Shown here piece after piece: positions 9,230-18,215 of a DNA stretch of 64,000 nt. How positions within the stretch are numbered: position 1 is the stretch's first letter; each line of letters begins with the position of its first letter. Source of the stretch: Flavobacteriales bacterium UBA720 (GTDB taxonomy: Bacteria > Bacteroidota > Bacteroidia > Flavobacteriales > Weeksellaceae); NCBI GenBank assembly GCA_002297505.1, contig DBLQ01000110.1, forward strand, positions 18,223-82,222. Reading direction: 5' to 3'. The notes under the pieces are model-generated. The model had not been told where the DNA came from. It worked only from the letters and a program-made list of their open reading frames with translations, and made no database searches. A program made the position numbers and the translations under genes.

Positions 9230-9260
9230 CAAATGTAAGAAAATTGATTACAGACTGCAA
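9230..9260 (-). promoter_or_regulatory. Consensus promoter of the helicase-nuclease
   Basis: On the minus strand TTG (9258-9260), a 20-nt spacer and TACATTTG (9230-9237) match both boxes of the Bacteroidota consensus. The start codon at 9223 lies only 6 nt beyond the -7 box. Confidence 0.65.
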
Positions 9261-9280
9261 GGTGTTTTGTGAGGTGTTGG

Positions 9281-9324
9281 GTTTGAGAGTTTGAGAGTTT
9301 GAGAGTTTGAGAGTTTGAGAGTTT
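9281..9324. repeat. Octanucleotide tandem repeat (GTTTGAGA)5.5
   Basis: Five perfect copies of GTTTGAGA at 9281-9320 plus GTTT. It sits upstream of the helicase promoter (its -33 box is at 9258-9260), so a change in copy number would alter the region just upstream of that promoter. The rest of 9238-9503 is AT-rich and holds no convincing gene. Confidence 0.85.
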
Positions 9325-9451
9325 TCTGATTTTAGAAGCTAATAGTTGATGTGAAAAATTTTAACTTGCGTTTGTTAAGGGTTTGTATATGCTATCATCG
9401 CCCTTTGTTCGCTCTAAACGTATTCAATTGGTTTTAATAATAAATAAGGTT

Positions 9452-9505
9452 TTGTATTAAAACTATAAACCAAAATTTACTTTTGCACGAAAATGTCCCA
9501 TTTTC
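9452..9505 (+). promoter_or_regulatory. Promoter-like sequence plus hairpin facing the 3' end of rnhB
   Basis: TACTTTTG (9478-9485) preceded by TTG (9452-9454, 23-nt spacer, slightly long) points rightwards into the end of rnhB. It is followed at once by a 7-bp hairpin (9489-9495 with 9499-9505) and a 17-codon frame that overlaps the rnhB stop. No plus-strand gene follows. It may be a relic, an antisense or small-RNA promoter, or chance. Confidence 0.3.
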
Positions 9506-10097
9506 AGATTTCAATATCATATTCCAGTCGGAACGATCTTCTGTGATGGATATTGGGCCCGAATTTTTTTAGCGCTTTCTGATGGCTTTTGGTACAGTAG
9601 CCGAAATTGGTATTCCAGCCATAGTCCGGGAATTCATCGTGGAGACGGATCATCAGGTTATCCCTGTAATTCTTGGCCAATATGGAGGCTGCAGCAATAG
9701 AAAGATACTTGCTGTCGCCTTTGACGATGCAGTGATGTGGGATGAAATTGTAAGGATGGAATTTGTTGCCGTCCACGAGAATCAGTTCCGGTCTAGTGCT
9801 GAGCTGATCCAGAGCTCGGTGCATGGCATGAAGGCTGGCGTTGAGGATGTTATGCTGATCTATAAAATCAGGTGGCAGTTCTGCAATTGCAAAATCCACC
9901 GCGTGCTCCCGGATATACTGATCCAGGTTTTGTCTGGTGTGGAAATTCAACGCTTTGGAATCATTCACCAGATCGTGCTTAAAATTTTTGTCTACGATCA
10001 CCGCTGCAGCCACCACTGGCCCGGCAAGACAACCTCTTCCGACCTCGTCGCAGCCGGCTTCTATATAGTTTTCTGAAAAGTATTGGAGTAGGGGCAT
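9504..10097 (-). CDS. rnhB: Ribonuclease HII
   Basis: 197 residues, normal length for RNase HII, which cuts the RNA strand of RNA-DNA hybrids and removes single ribonucleotides from DNA. The catalytic Asp-Glu pair is in CDEVGRGCLAGP (D17, E18). A further acidic residue is in LILVDGNKF (about D108), and GDSKYLSIAAASILAKNYRD matches the conserved C-terminal block. The start ATG gives a short N-terminus directly ahead of the catalytic motif. The gene stands alone, 270 nt before the helicase-nuclease on the same strand. Confidence 0.95.
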   Translation of the reverse strand: MPLLQYFSENYIEAGCDEVGRGCLAGPVVAAAVIVDKNFKHDLVNDSKALNFHTRQNLDQYIREHAVDFAIAELPPDFIDQHNILNASLHAMHRALDQLSTRPELILVDGNKFHPYNFIPHHCIVKGDSKYLSIAAASILAKNYRDNLMIRLHDEFPDYGWNTNFGYCTKSHQKALKKFGPNIHHRRSFRLEYDIEI

Positions 10098-10227
10098 ATA
10101 ATATTGGTGGTAAAATTAGGGAATTTATTCTGTTAGAACAGAGGATTACTTTATAAATGAATTTCTTCCTAATGACATTTTAATAAACTCATAATCTATT
10201 CTTAATCTCGTCTGTTAAAAGAATTAA

Positions 10228-10235
10228 CATATTTG
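10228..10235 (+). promoter_or_regulatory. Putative promoter of the first SusC/SusD pair
   Basis: CATATTTG matches 7 of 8 positions of TANNTTTG, 26 nt before the ATG at 10262. No clear -33 box. Confidence 0.35.
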
Positions 10236-10261
10236 TGACTGAAATATTAAAAATTGTTAAT

Positions 10262-13200
10262 ATGAATGTGAAATTAAAGGCGCTAAGCGTTGGAGTTCTA
10301 TTCTTTACCGGCCAGGCATTGCTGTCACAGCAGACACCTCAGGATTCTACAAGGACTCAAGACATTGAAGAAGTTATGGTCGTGGGCTATAGCAAAATTA
10401 ATAGGAGTGAGTTCGTGGGAACTGCCAGTCAGGTGGATATGACATCGCTGGACAATAAATCTGCAAGTAACGTTTCGCAGGCTTTGGCAGGTGAGGTAGC
10501 TGGGGTGCGTGTCATTAATCCGACTGGTCAGCCAGGTGCCAATGCGCAGATTAGGGTAAGAGGTTTTGGCTCTGTTAACGGAAACAGGAGTCCGCTGTAT
10601 ATATTGGATGGCACTCCTTATGAAGGGAATATCTCAGTCATCAATCCCGATGATATTGAGAGTATGACTGTTCTTAAAGATGCATCTGCAACGGCAATCT
10701 ATGGTGCCAGAGGTGCAAATGGCGTCGTGATCATCAACACCAAACGAGGTAGATCTAACCGTTCTTTTATTCAGCTTGAATCCAAGATTGGAGTGAACAC
10801 TGCATTGATCCCGAGGTATGATGTGGTGCGCTCGCCGGAAGAGTACATCGGACTTGCTTGGGAGGGTTTATACAATCAGGCTCGCGCACTCGGTAATGCT
10901 AATCCTATCAATGCTGCTAACAACGGATTGTTTGGTGGTACCGGAATCAGTAATGCTTACAATCTCTGGAATGTACCCGGAGCAAGTCTTATAGATCCTG
11001 TGACCAGACAAGTAAGAGAGGGTGTGCAGAGAAGATATAATCCGGAAGATTGGAGAGATTATGCCTTTAAGCCGGGCTTACGATCCGAAACGAACCTCAG
11101 TATGAGCGGTGGTGCTGACAAAACTACTTATTATACCAGTTTTGGATATCTAAAGGACGAGGGTTACTCTATCAATTCCAACTTCGAAAGATATACAACG
11201 CGCATGAATCTCAATTTCCAACCAAAAACCTGGTTGAAAGGGACATTTAATATGGGATATGCTTTCACAAAATCGAAGAATAACGGACAGACTGCTGATT
11301 CAGGAAGTATTTTTTGGTTCGTAGATAATATACCATCTATTTATCCACTATTCCTGAAGGATGCGAATGGCAATAATGTTTATGATCCAAGAGTTGGTGA
11401 GGTATATGATTATGGTAATCAGGCAGGGAGGTCCAGAGGTTTCGGATTAGGGACCAATGCAATCGCAGATGCTAATTATAATATCAATAACTACAGAAAG
11501 CATGAGTTAAATTACAACGCGAACATGGATGCCACTCTTGCACAAAATTTAACTTTTGAAACCAGATTTGCTGGTCAATACTATAATAATAATCGGGACT
11601 TACTCACGAATCCATACTATGGCAGCGCAGTTTCTACCGGCGGATCTCTTTATAAGACCAAAGCAGAAATGTTTACCTGGAACTTCTTACAATTGTTAAG
11701 ATATAAAAACAGATTTGGTAAGCATGGTTTAGAGGCTTTTGTAGCACATGAATCCAATTACTACGAATACAGGTTTCTTGCAGGTAGCAAAGCTGGTTTA
11801 GTAGATCCCTTCACACCGGAATTCAACAACTCGATTACCAACACGGGTTTGGGATCTTATATCTACGATTATAAACTGGAAAGTTATTTTGGACAATTAA
11901 ATTATGATTTTGATAACAAATACTACTTGCAGGCTACAGTAAGGAGAGATGGTTCTTCCAGATTTCTACAAGACAAATGGGATGTGTTCCCATCACTTGG
12001 TTTAGGATGGCTTGTATCCAGAGAAGGTTTTATGAATAATGATATTTTCCCACTTTTAAAACTGAAAGCAAGTTACGGTTTGGTAGGAGATCAAGCGTTG
12101 GTTGCCTCCAATGCTACGGATCAGAATATTGGTTATTATCCAGGCTATAATGTTTATGACGTAGGCAGTATGATGGGCGCTATCGCAACGACCTTCAACA
12201 GATATGGATATCCGGATTTAACTTGGGAAAAGAAGAAGAAATTTCAGGCCGGGGTCGAATTCTCTTTATTTAAAAACAGAATCATAGAAGGAGCTGTAGA
12301 TTTCTATAGTGACCGGACTGAGAATCTGATCTTTGATACCCGACTGGCGCCATCTACAGCGGAAGCGATCCGAAAAGCCAATAGCGGTGCTTTATTAAAT
12401 CAGGGTGTAGAATTTTCCGTTACGGGTCACATTATAAAGAAGAAAGATTTTTATCTGGACTTAACTGTTAATGGCGAACATACCAGGAACAAGATGGTAG
12501 AAATGCCATTTGACCCTGCCACATTAGCGCCGAAGATTCTGGATGTTTCTGGAGAAGCTGGATACGGTAGAGCACAAGGTTACTCCCTTTACGATTACTA
12601 CATGAGAGAGTGGGCAGGTGTTAATTCTCAAACAGGTGCAGGTCAATGGATAATCAATTATGTTGATACTAATGGAAACGGCGTTCTGGACGCCGGAGAC
12701 CAAAGAATCACATCTTTATACGAATTTCAGCAAGCAAATCCTAATGCTGTCATATCCCAGGGTGTTACCGAAAACTACGCCGAGGCGACTCAGAAGTTTG
12801 TAGGTAAGTCCGCAATTCCAGATCTCAGAGGCGCTGTTAATTTGGCCTTTGGATATAAGAATTTTGCCATCGGTGCTCAGATGCTTTACAGTATTGGTGG
12901 CTACTCTTATGATGCTGCCTATGGAACTCTTATGGGTAATATGGTAGCAGGGAGTGGGAATTGGCACAAAGATATCCACGGTAGCTGGAAAAATCCTGGA
13001 GACATCACCGATATTCCAAGATTGTCTAATGCTAATGGTACGGACATCAATTATGGTGCAAGGTCAACACGGTTTTTAACAAAATCTGACTATCTGCTTC
13101 TGAATAATGTCAATGTATCTTACACTTTTACGAAGGATATTCTCAATGGAACAGGTCTGAACAGTCTTACATTGTCCGTAGCGGGAGATAATCTTTGGCT

Positions 13201-13312
13201 GAAATCCAAGAGAAAAGGATTTAACCCATTGACCTCAGAGACAGGACAGTCAGATGTTTATAACTATGCTCCATTATCAACTTTGACTTTTGGAGTTAAA
13301 GCTAATTTTTAA
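10262..13312 (+). CDS. SusC/RagA-type TonB-dependent outer-membrane transporter (pair 1)
   Basis: 1016 residues from the ATG at 10262, which gives a proper signal peptide (MNVKLKALSVGVLFFTGQ, cleavage near LLSQ); the ATG at 10235 would put charged residues in front of it and overlaps the -7 box. The plug domain shows SusC hallmarks: EEVMVVGYSK near the N-terminus, LAGEVAGVRV, IRVRGFGS, PLYILDGTPY, IESMTVLKDASATAIYGARGANGVVIINTKRG-type signature about residues 125-160. A 22-strand barrel follows, ending in FGVKANF with terminal Phe. It imports a large substrate (glycan or peptide) with the SusD partner, powered by TonB. No CarboxypepD-like N-terminal extension is present, and no degradative enzyme is adjacent, so the substrate is unknown. 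Confidence 0.92.
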   Translation: MNVKLKALSVGVLFFTGQALLSQQTPQDSTRTQDIEEVMVVGYSKINRSEFVGTASQVDMTSLDNKSASNVSQALAGEVAGVRVINPTGQPGANAQIRVRGFGSVNGNRSPLYILDGTPYEGNISVINPDDIESMTVLKDASATAIYGARGANGVVIINTKRGRSNRSFIQLESKIGVNTALIPRYDVVRSPEEYIGLAWEGLYNQARALGNANPINAANNGLFGGTGISNAYNLWNVPGASLIDPVTRQVREGVQRRYNPEDWRDYAFKPGLRSETNLSMSGGADKTTYYTSFGYLKDEGYSINSNFERYTTRMNLNFQPKTWLKGTFNMGYAFTKSKNNGQTADSGSIFWFVDNIPSIYPLFLKDANGNNVYDPRVGEVYDYGNQAGRSRGFGLGTNAIADANYNINNYRKHELNYNANMDATLAQNLTFETRFAGQYYNNNRDLLTNPYYGSAVSTGGSLYKTKAEMFTWNFLQLLRYKNRFGKHGLEAFVAHESNYYEYRFLAGSKAGLVDPFTPEFNNSITNTGLGSYIYDYKLESYFGQLNYDFDNKYYLQATVRRDGSSRFLQDKWDVFPSLGLGWLVSREGFMNNDIFPLLKLKASYGLVGDQALVASNATDQNIGYYPGYNVYDVGSMMGAIATTFNRYGYPDLTWEKKKKFQAGVEFSLFKNRIIEGAVDFYSDRTENLIFDTRLAPSTAEAIRKANSGALLNQGVEFSVTGHIIKKKDFYLDLTVNGEHTRNKMVEMPFDPATLAPKILDVSGEAGYGRAQGYSLYDYYMREWAGVNSQTGAGQWIINYVDTNGNGVLDAGDQRITSLYEFQQANPNAVISQGVTENYAEATQKFVGKSAIPDLRGAVNLAFGYKNFAIGAQMLYSIGGYSYDAAYGTLMGNMVAGSGNWHKDIHGSWKNPGDITDIPRLSNANGTDINYGARSTRFLTKSDYLLLNNVNVSYTFTKDILNGTGLNSLTLSVAGDNLWLKSKRKGFNPLTSETGQSDVYNYAPLSTLTFGVKANF

Positions 13313-13323
13313 TTAACAATACA

Positions 13324-14820
13324 ATGAAAAGAATATTTTTTATATTATCACTTGCAACCCTTGCAGTTTCTTGTAATGAAGAATTTTTGGACTCTGCACC
13401 TACGGAAACGATAGCAACACCACAGACCTCATTTAAATTAAATGGTCTCTATGTAATGATGATTAATACAGGTACTGGTGGTACCACAGCTCATGAAGAT
13501 TTTGGGCAGAAAGGGTATGATATCATCAGTGATCTGCTATCGGCCGATATGGCTTTGGCAAGAAACGGTTACAATAGATATCTGCGTGTTGCAAACCTTA
13601 GTGCAACCGTAGACTTCACACAAAATACCCCGAATTACATTGGCTGGAGATATTATTACAGAGTTATTGGCGGTGCCAATGATATCATTAATGATCTCGG
13701 AGGGAATGATGCTGTACCTACAGCCGAATCGGATAAATATATAATGGGCCAGGCAAAAGCCCTCAGAGCTTATGCATACTTTTATTTGGCGCAGTTTTAT
13801 AATACTTCTTATAAGCCAGAAGAAGCTTCGCTACCTATTTACACAATGCCTCAACAGGCAGCACAACCTAAATCGAAACAGTCAGAAGTTTATAACCTAA
13901 TCATTTCTGATCTTACAACTGCCATCTCGCTGCTTGAAAATTATGCGAGACCGAATAAAGGTTACATTGATAAGAACGTTGCGAAAGGATTGTTGGCATA
14001 TACTTATGCTGCTATGGGAGAGAATGCGAAGGCAGGGGCATTATCTCTAGAATTAATTAACACCACTACTTATCCGGTCACTAGTCAGGAGCAGGCTGTT
14101 GGTGGTTTTGAGGATAAATATAATGGTGGTTTCAACTCGATTTCTACGCCCAGCTGGATGTGGGGCTTTGATCTGACTAATGATAACGGACTGGATCTGA
14201 TTAGCTGGTGGGGTCAGATGGATATGTTCACATACAGTTATCAATCTGTTGGAGATTACAAAACTGCAGATGCAGGACTGGTGAGCTCTATTCCAGATTA
14301 CGATATCAGAAAGCAACAATTTGCCGGAGAGTATAATGGTTACAAATATTTCCCAACCAATAAATTTTATAATGCAGCAAGAGAGGTTCAGGGTGCCCGT
14401 AATGTAACCGATGATTATATTTATATGAGAATTGATGAGTTTCACATGCTAGCTGCAGAATCATTAGCCAAATCAGGAAGTGAAGCACAGGCCAAAACAA
14501 TTTTAAAAAATTATTTAAGAAATAGATATGTTGGGACTGGCGATACACCAGCCGAGATTGCTGCAAATCTAGAAGCCAAGCTTGATTCAGATATAAATGG
14601 CTTAGCAGGACAGTCTTTGTTAGATTTTATTTATAAAAATACCAGAATTGAATTCTGGGGCGAGGGTAAAAGTTACTTAGCAATGAAACGTAATAGGGCA
14701 ACGGTTACTAGAAGTGCCAACCACCAATTTTTCCCAAACACAAGCTATAGTTATGATGATCCAAAATTGAGTTTCAAAATTCCTCAGGCAGAAATACAAA
14801 ATAATCCTTATTTAGATTAA
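13324..14820 (+). CDS. SusD/RagB-family outer-membrane lipoprotein (pair 1)
   Basis: 498 residues. Lipoprotein signal MKRIFFILSLATLAVSC with lipobox LAVSC (Cys 17) followed by NEEFLDSAPTE, typical of SusD proteins. TPR-like helical SusD core: YYYRVIGGANDIIN, GQAKALRAYAYFYLAQFY (a SusD signature), MRIDEFHMLAAESLAKSG and RNTRIEFWGEGK-type C-terminal block. It is the surface lid that captures substrate for the SusC barrel 11 nt upstream. The pair is closed by a very strong terminator directly after the stop. Confidence 0.92.
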   Translation: MKRIFFILSLATLAVSCNEEFLDSAPTETIATPQTSFKLNGLYVMMINTGTGGTTAHEDFGQKGYDIISDLLSADMALARNGYNRYLRVANLSATVDFTQNTPNYIGWRYYYRVIGGANDIINDLGGNDAVPTAESDKYIMGQAKALRAYAYFYLAQFYNTSYKPEEASLPIYTMPQQAAQPKSKQSEVYNLIISDLTTAISLLENYARPNKGYIDKNVAKGLLAYTYAAMGENAKAGALSLELINTTTYPVTSQEQAVGGFEDKYNGGFNSISTPSWMWGFDLTNDNGLDLISWWGQMDMFTYSYQSVGDYKTADAGLVSSIPDYDIRKQQFAGEYNGYKYFPTNKFYNAAREVQGARNVTDDYIYMRIDEFHMLAAESLAKSGSEAQAKTILKNYLRNRYVGTGDTPAEIAANLEAKLDSDINGLAGQSLLDFIYKNTRIEFWGEGKSYLAMKRNRATVTRSANHQFFPNTSYSYDDPKLSFKIPQAEIQNNPYLD

Positions 14821-14860
14821 TCAATAAAAAAGCTTCTCATTAGAGAAGCTTTTTTATTGA
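14821..14860 (+). terminator. Very strong terminator: perfect 18-bp stem
   Basis: Positions 14821-14838 pair perfectly with 14843-14860 around a 4-nt loop (ATTA). The stem includes the A and T tracts, so it can terminate in both directions. The rest of the gap to 15177 is AT-rich with the promoter listed next and no gene seen. Confidence 0.95.
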
Positions 14861-15122
14861 TTGATTAGTGAACGTGTTAAAATTTTGAAAATATTTAAGG
14901 TAGAGTGGAAATTTGTCTTAAGGCATTTAACGATCATATTTGGGAAATATCTTGCAGATTTTAGATTAATACTTATGTAAATTATCTCGAAATAATTTCA
15001 TATTTAAATTAAATTAATAAGTATTAAATAATTTATCAATTATGAAACGTGCAATTATTTAGAAACTATTTAGAAAAAAATGCAAATTTCAAATTATTAT
15101 TAACAATAATTAACAATTTGTA

Positions 15123-15153
15123 TTGCATATCTTAATAATGTTTTGCATTTTTG
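15123..15153 (+). promoter_or_regulatory. Promoter of the second SusC/SusD pair
   Basis: TTG (15123-15125), 20-nt spacer, CATTTTTG (15146-15153, 7 of 8 to TANNTTTG), then the ATG at 15177. Confidence 0.55.
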
Positions 15154-15176
15154 TTCATTGAAAAATTTGATTTGAT

Positions 15177-18100
15177 ATGAAAAAATTAACAACGAGCGTG
15201 TTGGCAGTAGTTCTTTCGTCGTCTTTTGCAGTGGTTTCTGCACAGACGGGTCAAGATACTGTTAAGACACGTAACATTGAGGAGGTTGTGATTACGGGTG
15301 CACTAGGTCTTAAGAAGACGGCGGATGCAATCACGAATGCTCAGCAAATTGTAGGAACAAAAGAACTTAATCAGGCTGCAGCACCAAGTGCGGTTCAAGC
15401 GCTGACCGGTAAGGTTTCTGGATTACAGATTACCAATACCAATAGTGCAGTCGACGGAAGCTATAAGATTATCCTTAGAGGTTCCAAGTCCATAACAGGA
15501 AACAATCAAGCATTGGTTGTAATTGACAACGTTATCTCTGATGCAACTGTACTTGCCTCACTTTCGCCAGAAATAATTGAGAATGTTAACGTTGTGAAAG
15601 GTTTACAAGGTGCTGCTCTGTATGGATCGCAAGGGGTAAATGGTGTTATCATTGTAACAACTAAGAGAGGATCAAAATCTGACAAAGTTCAATTTAGCCT
15701 TACTTCAGCAGCAGAAGTTACACAAGGATTTAAGTTTCCGAAAGTACAGACTCGCTATGGTAAGGGTGTACAAGATGATTCTTATAGTGATGTAGATTAC
15801 GGTGGTACAAACTACGTACCGTGGGAGAATACATCATGGGGACCAGCTTATAACTATCCAGGATTTGGCGGGACATCTGTGATAAGTGGTCTTCCGCAAC
15901 CAGGGGGTGGTTTCATCTATGAGAACTATGCTCCAGTTAATGATCATTTTTCAAAATTTTTCACTAATGGAGTGAATTTCCAGAACGGTATTAGCATGAA
16001 CGTGGGAGGTCCGGATGCTTATGCTTACATGTCCTTTAATAGACTTGATAATGGTTTCGTAGTAAAAGGAGACCAGTTGAGACAGAATAACTTTTTGTTT
16101 AAAGGAGGGAAAAAATTAGGCAACTTAAGAGTTGACGGTCAGTTTAATTACATTGGAAGATTGGTTAATAAGACTGATTCTGGTCTATATGATGATATTC
16201 TTCAGATGCCAACTACAAATGATGTAAGAAAATACAGAAATTCAGGAATTGGTGGCTATTTAACTGCTTATGCTACGAATCCATATTGGACTGTAGATCA
16301 TGTAAGATATAATACTAACAGAGATTATCTTAATGGTATTTTATCACTACAATATGAATTTAACAAAAATATTAATGTTACATATACTGGTAATTTAAGC
16401 CTGGCCAAGACTCAGCAAGATAACTGGAACGACGGATCTACTGGAACGATAGCATATTCTAATACAGGTGTTCCATTTCTTGATTCGCATACACTTAATT
16501 CATTTGGTTCTCCAGATGTAACAGCATACTACTATAATAGAATTTATAATGATAGAAAATATTATGGTGATTTAATGTTGAATTTTGATTATGATCTTAC
16601 TGATGATTTAAATTTTAAATTAAATGTGGGAAATAATATTCAAGATAGTTATGTTACAGCGAGAACGGTAGGAGGTACTGGACTTTATATACCAGGTTGG
16701 TACAACTATAATAACGTTTCCAATCCGGCGCAATATGGTGATTCCAATACAACTGCGCAGGCAGATGGAGGCTATATGGATAACTATACTACCAGATATA
16801 GAGTTATAGCAGGATTTGCAAATTTAGACTTAGCTTATAAAAACTTCTTATTTGCAAACGGAACATTCCGATATGAAAAGAACTCCGTGTATACTTCAAT
16901 CTCAAGAGATCCACTAACTAATGATCGAGTAGTAGATAATAAGCCTTATGCTTATTACTCAGTAGGTTTATCTTTCATTCCTACAAAAGCTTTTGACTTT
17001 GGCGGAAATGTATTAAATTACATGAAAATTGCACCAAGTTTTACCAAAGTAGGTAATTCATCTGGTATTAATCCTTACAATGTTAATGCTACCGGAATCA
17101 TTCCTACGGGATACCCATTCGGAGCGTTGCCTTCCTACATCATGTCAACGTCTATCACAAATCCTACGATTAAGCCTGAATTTGTGAATACTTTAGACTT
17201 AAATGTTGCATTAGGCTTCTTAAATGATAGAATTACTTTGGAGGGTTCTGTTTACCAATCAACAACTCAAGACCTGATCAGTAGTATTACTCCATCTAAT
17301 ACTTCAGGACTGTCTTCATATAGAGATAATATTGGTAAGTCCAGGATGAAAGGTTTTGAGCTTGACCTTGGAGTGACTCCTATAAAAACTCAAAATATAA
17401 CTTGGAATTTGAGAGCGGGATACGCCATGTCCAGAACAAAACTTTTAGAACTTAGCAGTGGCGCGGAAAGAGTTCCAATTTTGACATATACAACACCTTC
17501 TGTAGGACTAGCCGCGGTAGTTGGTGAAAATTTCTATTCAATCGTTGGTACGACTTACCAAAGAGATCCTAATGGAAATATCATCGTAAATGCTAATGGT
17601 GTGCCTCTTGTTAATTCAGCAACAAAGGTTTTAGGTAGCTTAAATCCTGACTATACGATGAATTTCAGCACTTCGTTTAAGTTTAAAAGCTTTACTTTAT
17701 CTGCCATTGCTGATTATAGAAAAGGAGGTAAATTCGTATCCTTTACCAAAAGACTTTTGGCCTTTACAGGTGGTTTAGAAGATACTGCAGATCAGGACAG
17801 AACACAAGGATATGTTGTCCCTAATTCTGTACAATTGGTAAATGGAAACTATGTGAATAACACTACGGCAGCATATGGAGCTAATTATGGTGGTACGGTA
17901 ACATACTGGACTGGTTCAATTTATAGAAACGTAGGTGAAAACTTGGTTGTTGATGCTACTGCCTTCAAGGTGAGGGAAATTTCGTTGGCTTATGATATTC
18001 CAAAGTCATTCTTAGCATCAACATTCTTGAACGGTATGTCCTTTAGTGTATATGCTAGAAATCCAATTATTATCTATTCAAAAGATAATAGAAATTTTGC

Positions 18101-18206
18101 AGATCCGGAAACTGCTAGTTACAATGATAATGCAGCAGGTATCGCTTTGACTACTCAATATCCAACTACGCGAACTTTTGGATTCAAAATCAATGCAACT
18201 TTTTAA
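15177..18206 (+). CDS. SusC/RagA-type TonB-dependent outer-membrane transporter (pair 2)
   Basis: 1009 residues, signal peptide MKKLTTSVLAVVLSSSFAVVSAQ. Plug hallmarks: NIEEVVITGALGLKK, ALTGKVSGLQIT, ILRGSKSITGNNQALVVIDN, IENVNVVKGLQGAALYGSQG and NGVIIVTTKRGS (about 80-170). The barrel ends with FGFKINATF. The TonB-box-like and plug sequences differ clearly from pair 1, so this is a separate system and not a recent duplicate. No carboxypeptidase-like N-terminal domain. The AT-rich codon use resembles that of its SusD partner, 9 nt downstream. Confidence 0.92.
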   Translation: MKKLTTSVLAVVLSSSFAVVSAQTGQDTVKTRNIEEVVITGALGLKKTADAITNAQQIVGTKELNQAAAPSAVQALTGKVSGLQITNTNSAVDGSYKIILRGSKSITGNNQALVVIDNVISDATVLASLSPEIIENVNVVKGLQGAALYGSQGVNGVIIVTTKRGSKSDKVQFSLTSAAEVTQGFKFPKVQTRYGKGVQDDSYSDVDYGGTNYVPWENTSWGPAYNYPGFGGTSVISGLPQPGGGFIYENYAPVNDHFSKFFTNGVNFQNGISMNVGGPDAYAYMSFNRLDNGFVVKGDQLRQNNFLFKGGKKLGNLRVDGQFNYIGRLVNKTDSGLYDDILQMPTTNDVRKYRNSGIGGYLTAYATNPYWTVDHVRYNTNRDYLNGILSLQYEFNKNINVTYTGNLSLAKTQQDNWNDGSTGTIAYSNTGVPFLDSHTLNSFGSPDVTAYYYNRIYNDRKYYGDLMLNFDYDLTDDLNFKLNVGNNIQDSYVTARTVGGTGLYIPGWYNYNNVSNPAQYGDSNTTAQADGGYMDNYTTRYRVIAGFANLDLAYKNFLFANGTFRYEKNSVYTSISRDPLTNDRVVDNKPYAYYSVGLSFIPTKAFDFGGNVLNYMKIAPSFTKVGNSSGINPYNVNATGIIPTGYPFGALPSYIMSTSITNPTIKPEFVNTLDLNVALGFLNDRITLEGSVYQSTTQDLISSITPSNTSGLSSYRDNIGKSRMKGFELDLGVTPIKTQNITWNLRAGYAMSRTKLLELSSGAERVPILTYTTPSVGLAAVVGENFYSIVGTTYQRDPNGNIIVNANGVPLVNSATKVLGSLNPDYTMNFSTSFKFKSFTLSAIADYRKGGKFVSFTKRLLAFTGGLEDTADQDRTQGYVVPNSVQLVNGNYVNNTTAAYGANYGGTVTYWTGSIYRNVGENLVVDATAFKVREISLAYDIPKSFLASTFLNGMSFSVYARNPIIIYSKDNRNFADPETASYNDNAAGIALTTQYPTTRTFGFKINATF

Positions 18207-18215
18207 ATAAAAAAA

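Noticed and set aside
9582..10076. 164-codon plus-strand frame
   Set aside because: Antisense shadow of rnhB, whose catalytic motifs are unambiguous.
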